Assembly (NCBI GenBank): GCA_017527625.1
Contig: JAFXPV010000083.1
Coordinates: forward strand, 1-53,810
DNA from: Bacteroidales bacterium
GTDB lineage: Bacteria > Bacteroidota > Bacteroidia > Bacteroidales > UBA932
Reading direction: 5' to 3'
DNA: 53,810 bases
The position numbers and the translations under genes were made by a program. The notes under the pieces are model-generated. The model ran no database searches, was not told where the DNA came from, and saw nothing but the letters and a program-made list of their open reading frames with translations. Of this stretch, positions 48,772 to 53,810 are shown piece after piece. Positions within the stretch are counted from its first letter, which is position 1. Each line of letters starts with the position of its first letter.

Positions 48772-48881
48772 AAAATCTGTATTCTTCCACGCTGTTTCAG
48801 TAGTCGCCAAAAACGGCTGCCACTTTTACTTTTTGCAAGTTTTTATCGTTCCGCTCAAGCTATCTTGGCGGGAAAAAAACG

Positions 48882-50417
48882 ATGCTTTGCAAAACTTATT
48901 GCGCAACCTGCCTGGGATTGACAGTGGTTGCGATAACGGTGGAAACCGACATTTCAAACGGAATAGGCATACAGCTGGTGGGACTGCCCGACAGTGCGGT
49001 GAAGGAGAGTCTGACGAGGGTTCTGACAGCTATCAGAAGCTATGGATATCGTATTCCGGGAAAGAAAATAGTTATCAATCTTGCCCCCGCGGACATAAAG
49101 AAGCAGGGCTCTTCGTTCGACCTTGCCATTGCGGTGACGCTGATTTGTGCCATTAAGGAAATAGAGCCGGCAAGGATGCAGGACCACCTGTTTCTGGGAG
49201 AACTCGCACTGGATGGCTCCATCAGGGATGTGCCCGGTGCTTTGCCGATTGCGGTATATGCCCGCGACAACGGCTTCAAGGGCTGCATCCTGCCCTTTGA
49301 GTCCGCAAAGGAAGCCGTGGATATCGAAGGGGTCGACGTCTATGGCGTGAGGTGCCTCGCCGATGTCCTGCGAATACTTCTTGAGGATGACGACAAAGAG
49401 TTCCTGATGCAGCGCGGAATGGCCGGTGAGGTGCAGCTGCCGGTCAAAAGTGCCGGTCCTGATTTCAAGGTGGTCAAAGGGCAGCAGCACGCCAAGCGCG
49501 GATTTGAGATTGCAGCCGCCGGCGGCCACAACATAATCCTCATAGGCAGCCCCGGCTGCGGCAAGACTCTGATGGCCAGCTGCCTGCCCTCGATCCTCCC
49601 TCCGATGGAGACAGAAGAGTCCATCGAGACCAGCAAGATATACTCCGTGGCCGGCAAGTCCATAGGAAGCTACGGATTGCTGAAGACAAGGCCGTTCCGC
49701 ACCCCGCACAACAGTGCCAGCCGCGTCTCACTGCTCGGGGGAGGCCCAGACGCGCTTCCGGGTGAGATCTCTCTTGCGCATAACGGAGTTTTGTATCTGG
49801 ATGAGATAGCCCAGTTCAGCAAGGTCACTCTCGATCTGCTCCGCCAGCCTCTTGAGGACGGCAGGATAGTGATCAGCCGGGCCCGCTACAGGATCGAATA
49901 TCCCTGCTCGTATATGCTCGTGGCGTCAATGAATCCGTGTCCCTGCGGTTATTATGGCGACCCTTCAGGCCGCTGCCGCTGCACCCAGTCGATGGTAGAC
50001 AATTATATGGCGCGGATCTCAGGGCCGCTGATGGATCGCATAGATATGCATATCTATGTGGACAGAGTTGCTGCTGACGACCTGACTGCCACACAGTTGG
50101 CGGAACCCAGCGCAGCCATAGCCGAAAGGGTCAGCCGCGCGAGGAAGGTGCAGCTGGACAGGTTCAGGAATGAGCAGGGTGTGTTCACGAACTCAAGGAT
50201 GAATGCAGAGATGATGACGCGTTACTGCAAGGTCGGCAGCAGCGAGCAGGATTTCCTGTGCGCCCTTATAGATAAACTGAGCTTGTCTGCAAGAGCCTAC
50301 GGCAGGGTGCTGAAACTCGCCCGCACCATCGCCGACCTTGCCGGAGAAGCGCAAATCAATATGCAGGCCATTTCAGAAGCCATCCAATACCGCAACCTCG
50401 ACCGTCTGGAGAGATAA
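48882..50417 (+). CDS. YifB/ComM-family Mg-chelatase-like AAA+ ATPase
   Basis: This 511-residue protein has a Lon-protease-like N-terminal domain (about 10-170; TDISNGIGIQLVGLPDSAVKES), a Mg-chelatase-type AAA+ module (about 190-400; Walker A GSPGCGKTL, Walker B LYLDEIAQF, CPCGYYGD..CRC metal-like cluster) and a C-terminal helical domain. Relatives include ComM, a helicase that extends branch migration during natural transformation. The length equals the family norm (about 510). It stands alone, and the 110 bases before it hold no clear promoter. Confidence 0.93.
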   Translation: MLCKTYCATCLGLTVVAITVETDISNGIGIQLVGLPDSAVKESLTRVLTAIRSYGYRIPGKKIVINLAPADIKKQGSSFDLAIAVTLICAIKEIEPARMQDHLFLGELALDGSIRDVPGALPIAVYARDNGFKGCILPFESAKEAVDIEGVDVYGVRCLADVLRILLEDDDKEFLMQRGMAGEVQLPVKSAGPDFKVVKGQQHAKRGFEIAAAGGHNIILIGSPGCGKTLMASCLPSILPPMETEESIETSKIYSVAGKSIGSYGLLKTRPFRTPHNSASRVSLLGGGPDALPGEISLAHNGVLYLDEIAQFSKVTLDLLRQPLEDGRIVISRARYRIEYPCSYMLVASMNPCPCGYYGDPSGRCRCTQSMVDNYMARISGPLMDRIDMHIYVDRVAADDLTATQLAEPSAAIAERVSRARKVQLDRFRNEQGVFTNSRMNAEMMTRYCKVGSSEQDFLCALIDKLSLSARAYGRVLKLARTIADLAGEAQINMQAISEAIQYRNLDRLER

Positions 50418-50423
50418 CATTCT

Positions 50424-50454
50424 TTGCCCTTTTCGAAGGAAGTACTAAATTTGT
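50424..50454 (+). promoter_or_regulatory. Promoter of the GH10 xylanase gene
   Basis: TTTG (50424-50427), a 19-base spacer and TAAATTTG (50447-50454) are an excellent Bacteroidota promoter. The ATG follows 16 bases after the box. Confidence 0.75.
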
Positions 50455-50470
50455 CGAAACGCTTATTTCA

Positions 50471-51628
50471 ATGAAGACTAAAGTTTTATTCCTCCTCGCA
50501 ATTGCAGGTATCTTGTCTGTTTCGTGTGAATCTCCGGAGCCTGAGGTCAGCTCTCTGAAAGAGGCCTATTCCGACAGTTTCAAGATGGGGTGTGCAATCA
50601 GCCCGTTTATGGTCAGCGGACGCAATCCCCAGGCTGTCGACCTTCTGCTGTCCCAATTCAATGCGTTGTCGCCTGACAACTGTATGAAGCCCGAGAGTCT
50701 GCATCCCGGTCCCGAAGTCTGGAACTTCGGCCCTGCGGACGCTTATGTGCAGTTCGGCAAGGAACACGGGATGTTCGTGCTCGGCCACACCCTGTGCTGG
50801 CACAACCAGACCCCCTCATTTTTCTGGGAGAGGCCGGACGGTACGCCCAAGAGCCGCGCAGAACTCGTCGAGACGCTTCGCAGCTATATAGAGACGGTTG
50901 TGACACATTTTGCCGGCAAGGTGGATGCGTGGGACGTTGTGAATGAAATAGTTGCCGAAGACGGCGGTTTCCGTGACCTGGGCTGGGTCAAGGCTTTCGG
51001 CGGCGACGGATACGAAGTTGCGAAGCTGGCCTTCCAGTTCGCCAACGAATATGCTCCTGAAGGAACAGAATTCTATTACAATGAGTTCAACGTATGGCGT
51101 CCTTCCAAGTTGCAGGGTGTCGTGAATCTTGTCCGCAGGCTGCGTGCAGACGGTCTGAAAGTTGACGGAGTCGGCATCCAGGCCCACTGGGGACTCAACT
51201 ATCCCAAGAATGAATACATCGAGGAAGCTATCGACCAGCTCAGCGACCTTGGCGTCAAGGTTATGATTACCGAGCTTGATGTTGACGTTCTTCCCATATC
51301 CAAAGAAGGTCAGGTGATCGGCAAGTCCCTTCAGGATCCCCAGTATCAGCTCGAGGAGTTCGAAACGTTCCTCGATCCGTACAAGGACGGTCTGCCGGAA
51401 GAAGTCGAGGACCAGCTTGCCGCAAGATATGAGGAACTCTTCAAGATATTCTACAGTCACCGGGATGAGATAGACCGCGTCACTTTCTGGGGACTTCACG
51501 ACGGGGCGTCGTGGAAGAACGGATCTCCTGTCCCCGGCAGGACCAACTATCCGCTGCTGTTCAACAGAGACCTCACTCCTCACAAGGCATTGGGGGCAGT
51601 GCTTGCAGTGCCAGGAAAGTCAGAATGA
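50471..51628 (+). CDS. GH10 endo-1,4-beta-xylanase lipoprotein
   Basis: This 385-residue endoxylanase of glycoside hydrolase family 10 has a signal peptide ending in a lipobox (SVSCES, Cys about 19), which anchors it in the membrane. The TIM barrel shows GHTLCWHNQTPSFFW (substrate-binding His/Trp), WDVVNEIV with acid/base Glu159, and MITELDVDVL with nucleophile Glu268, plus the late FWGLHDGASWKNG. It cuts the xylan backbone into pieces that the GH43, GH3, GH127 and esterase set at 4.6-17.7 kb could finish. It is monocistronic with its own promoter and terminator. Confidence 0.96.
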   Translation: MKTKVLFLLAIAGILSVSCESPEPEVSSLKEAYSDSFKMGCAISPFMVSGRNPQAVDLLLSQFNALSPDNCMKPESLHPGPEVWNFGPADAYVQFGKEHGMFVLGHTLCWHNQTPSFFWERPDGTPKSRAELVETLRSYIETVVTHFAGKVDAWDVVNEIVAEDGGFRDLGWVKAFGGDGYEVAKLAFQFANEYAPEGTEFYYNEFNVWRPSKLQGVVNLVRRLRADGLKVDGVGIQAHWGLNYPKNEYIEEAIDQLSDLGVKVMITELDVDVLPISKEGQVIGKSLQDPQYQLEEFETFLDPYKDGLPEEVEDQLAARYEELFKIFYSHRDEIDRVTFWGLHDGASWKNGSPVPGRTNYPLLFNRDLTPHKALGAVLAVPGKSE

Positions 51629-51653
51629 CATAAAAAATGTGTTTTTTGGGAAG

Positions 51654-51677
51654 AACCGGCATCCAGCCGGTTTTTTT
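51654..51677 (+). terminator. Intrinsic terminator of the xylanase gene
   Basis: AACCGGC (51654-51660) pairs with GCCGGTT (51666-51672) around a five-base loop and runs into seven T residues. It lies 25 bases after the xylanase stop. Confidence 0.9.
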
Positions 51678-51769
51678 ATGCCCCATACTATAGGAAATGC
51701 CGATTTTTGTTGTTAAATTGCAAAGCGAATTTTTCGTTTTTCAACCCTTCTTTCATAATACTAAACAAT

Positions 51770-53810
51770 ATGCAACACGTTCCAGCCATTTTCTGGTTTG
51801 TACCTGCTGCTTCCATCATTGCGCTTTGTTTCGCCTTTTTCTTCTACAGGTCGATGAAGCGTGAAGATGAGGGTACTGACCGTATCAAACAAGTTGCAAT
51901 GTACATAAGACAAGGTGCAATGGCTTATCTGCGTCAGCAGTATAAAGTCGTAATCATCGTGTTTATATGTCTTGCGGTCTTCTTCGCCTTTCTGGCGTAT
52001 GGACTCCACGTTCAGAACAACTGGGTTCCTTTCGCTTTCCTCACCGGTGGTATATTCTCCGGTCTGGCCGGTTTCTTCGGTATGAAGTCGGCGACCTATG
52101 CGTCATCACGTACCGCACACGCGGCGACGAAATCTCTTAACAAAGCCCTCACCGTCGCTTTCAGGAGCGGGGCAGTGATGGGACTCACAGTAGTCGGCCT
52201 GGGAATGCTCGATATCGCTCTGTGGTATCTCATTCTCAACCGTTTCGTCGATATAGACGGAACGCAGAAACTGATTGTCATCACCACCACTATGCTGACA
52301 TTCGGTATGGGAGCTTCTACCCAGGCATTGTTCGCCCGTGTCGGCGGAGGTATTTACACAAAAGCGGCTGATGTCGGAGCCGACCTTGTGGGCAAGGTCG
52401 AAGCCGGAATCCCGGAAGATGACCCCCGAAACCCTGCAACCATAGCCGATAATGTGGGTGACAATGTCGGCGACGTCGCCGGTCTGGGAGCAGACCTTTA
52501 CGAAAGTTACGTCGGTTCTGTCCTTGCCGCCGTCTCTCTCGGTGCGGCAGCCTTTGCCCCCCAGGGGGAAGGGATGCAAGTGAAGGCTGTGATGGCTCCT
52601 ATGCTCATAGCAGCAATCGGAGTCTTCCTTTCAATCATCGGAATATTCCTGGTCAAGACCAAAGAGAATGCATCGATGAAGGACCTTCTCGGCTCAATCA
52701 GCCGCGGAGTGAATTTCAGTGCCGTCCTCATTGCCGCCTGCTCGTTCGTCATCCTCTATCTGCTCGGCATCCCTAACTGGTATCTGCTTGCTACCGCAGT
52801 GGTAATCGGTCTTCTCGCCGGCGTCATCATCGGAAAAGTCACCGAATATTACACTTCACATTCTTACAAGCCGACCAGGGCTATCGCCAAGAGTGCTGGT
52901 ACAGGCGGATCTGCAACCGTTATTATAAACGGTATAGGAACCGGAATGATCTCTACGGCGATTCCTGTGACCGTCATCGGTGTCTCAATCATTCTGTCAT
53001 ACCTGTGCGCCATCAATTTCGATATCCATAATCTGCTTACCGCTACCAATGTGCAGCACGGTCTTTATGGTATCGCGATCGCTTCTGTCGGTATGCTGTC
53101 AACCCTCGGCATCACGCTGGCTACCGATGCTTACGGTCCTGTAGCCGACAATGCCGGCGGTATAGCAGAGATGTCAGGCCTTCCCGAAGAAGTCCGTCAC
53201 CGCACAGACAGCCTCGATGCCCTGGGAAACACCACGGCTGCTACAGGAAAGGGCTTCGCCATCGGCTCCGCGTCAATGACCGCCCTTGCGCTTGTGGCGT
53301 CTTACCTCGAGGAAATCAAGATTGCTTTCAGTCACATCGGGCAGAACGTCCTTGAGTTTGCAGACGGCACCTCAGTGGCTTTGAGCGACGCATCCATCAT
53401 AGACATTGTCAAGTACTATGACATCAGTCTGATGAATCCCATCGTCCTGGTGTGCATCTTCCTCGGCGCTATGGTGGCATTCTTCTTCAGCGGCCTTACC
53501 ATCAATGCGGTGGGCCGTGCTGCTGAGAATATGGTCACTGAAGTCCGTCGCCAGTTCCGCGAGATAAAGGGCATCCTCACCGGTGAGGCTGTTCCCGATT
53601 ATCAGCGCTGCGTACAGATTTCCACCAAAGGTGCGCAGAAAGAAATGACAGTTCCGGCATTGCTTGCCATAATCATCCCCATCGTGATAGGAATCATCTT
53701 CGGCGTAGCCGGCGTTGTCGGCCTTCTCGTCGGCGGCCTGAGCACGGCGATAGTACTCGCGGTCTATATGGCCAATGCCGGCGGTGCCTGGGACAATGCC
53801 AAGAAGTACA
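51770..53810 (+). CDS. hppA: K+-dependent membrane-bound pyrophosphatase, 3' end outside window
   Basis: An open frame of 680 codons from ATG 51770 runs off the window edge. It encodes an ion-pumping membrane pyrophosphatase that couples PPi hydrolysis to Na+ (or H+) export. Catalytic motifs are intact: DVGADLVGKVEAGIPEDDPRNPA and DNVGDNVGD in the first half, EYYT, and DAYGPVADNAGG. GNTTAATGKGFAIGSA carries Ala where K+-independent enzymes have Lys, so it is K+-dependent, a class that in Bacteroidota usually pumps Na+. Usual length is about 730 residues, so roughly the last helix or two are missing only because of the window boundary. Confidence 0.95.
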   Translation, partial: MQHVPAIFWFVPAASIIALCFAFFFYRSMKREDEGTDRIKQVAMYIRQGAMAYLRQQYKVVIIVFICLAVFFAFLAYGLHVQNNWVPFAFLTGGIFSGLAGFFGMKSATYASSRTAHAATKSLNKALTVAFRSGAVMGLTVVGLGMLDIALWYLILNRFVDIDGTQKLIVITTTMLTFGMGASTQALFARVGGGIYTKAADVGADLVGKVEAGIPEDDPRNPATIADNVGDNVGDVAGLGADLYESYVGSVLAAVSLGAAAFAPQGEGMQVKAVMAPMLIAAIGVFLSIIGIFLVKTKENASMKDLLGSISRGVNFSAVLIAACSFVILYLLGIPNWYLLATAVVIGLLAGVIIGKVTEYYTSHSYKPTRAIAKSAGTGGSATVIINGIGTGMISTAIPVTVIGVSIILSYLCAINFDIHNLLTATNVQHGLYGIAIASVGMLSTLGITLATDAYGPVADNAGGIAEMSGLPEEVRHRTDSLDALGNTTAATGKGFAIGSASMTALALVASYLEEIKIAFSHIGQNVLEFADGTSVALSDASIIDIVKYYDISLMNPIVLVCIFLGAMVAFFFSGLTINAVGRAAENMVTEVRRQFREIKGILTGEAVPDYQRCVQISTKGAQKEMTVPALLAIIIPIVIGIIFGVAGVVGLLVGGLSTAIVLAVYMANAGGAWDNAKKY

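Noticed and set aside
1..53810. CRISPR arrays, tRNA or rRNA genes and insertion sequences
   Set aside because: No regularly spaced repeats, tRNA-like TPsiC arms outside coding sequence, rRNA motifs or transposase frames were found on either strand.
51770..53810. Truncated or broken pyrophosphatase gene
   Set aside because: The frame is open and all motifs are intact up to the last base; it is simply cut by the window edge.

Overview
The window is a piece of a Bacteroidales chromosome, most likely from a gut or rumen plant-polysaccharide degrader. The evidence is the recurring promoter box TAnnTTTG, loose Bacteroidota lipoboxes, GH/CE enzymes with signal peptides, patatin-Omp85 and EnvC-like proteins, Na+/Pi transport, ECF sigma / beta-barrel pairs and a K+-dependent pyrophosphatase. 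Base composition is moderately GC-rich. I cannot assign a genus. No tRNA, rRNA, CRISPR array, transposase or SusC/SusD pair was seen.

Layout. 1-4.6 kb is accessory DNA: two small lipoproteins, a ParD/ParE-type toxin-antitoxin pair with a visible operator, a MATE exporter with an unusual C-terminal extension, two opposed gene remnants and a small LTxxQ-type periplasmic protein. 4.6-17.7 kb is a six-gene, same-strand block for decorated xylan-like hemicellulose: a type-B carboxylesterase, a GH43-F5/8C-CE1 multidomain enzyme, a CE1 esterase, a GH3 beta-xylosidase/glucosidase with a PA14 insert, a double esterase and a GH127-type arabinofuranosidase. A GH10 xylanase lies apart at 50.5 kb. 17.8-20.9 kb (minus) is an operon of ECF sigma factor, a trans-envelope anti-sigma/beta-barrel protein and a serpin. 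21.1-24.7 kb holds the 3' stump of a SpoIIE phosphatase gene abutting a foreign-looking outer-membrane barrel gene.

24.7-28.3 kb is a tight four-gene operon (SDR, steroid 5-alpha-reductase, Old-Yellow-Enzyme reductase, SDR), which I read as a steroid or bile-acid 3-oxo-delta4 reduction cluster. 28.3-38.5 kb (minus) is a run of seven genes: Cache-HAMP-SpoIIE phosphatase, NMT1/THI5-like binding protein, uracil permease, Na/Pi cotransporter with PhoU domain, patatin-Omp85 lipase, DUF819 membrane protein and deoxynucleoside kinase. 38.5-42.0 kb carries a metallo-beta-lactamase-fold hydrolase and uvrA. 42.0-44.8 kb (minus) carries an EnvC-like murein hydrolase activator and a TPR protein. 44.9-46.6 kb is a second ECF sigma / trans-envelope barrel pair. 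The window ends with an MFS sugar transporter plus PfkB kinase, YifB/ComM ATPase, GH10 xylanase and a membrane pyrophosphatase cut by the window edge.

The most striking whole-window signal is near-total absence of the tetranucleotide CATG. By hand count there are about 24 sites in 53.8 kb; 9 lie in the first 4.25 kb and 13 inside the single outer-membrane gene at 21.8-24.7 kb, leaving only 2 in the remaining roughly 46 kb. This marks those two segments as probable recent arrivals and everything else, including the steroid cluster, as long-resident DNA.
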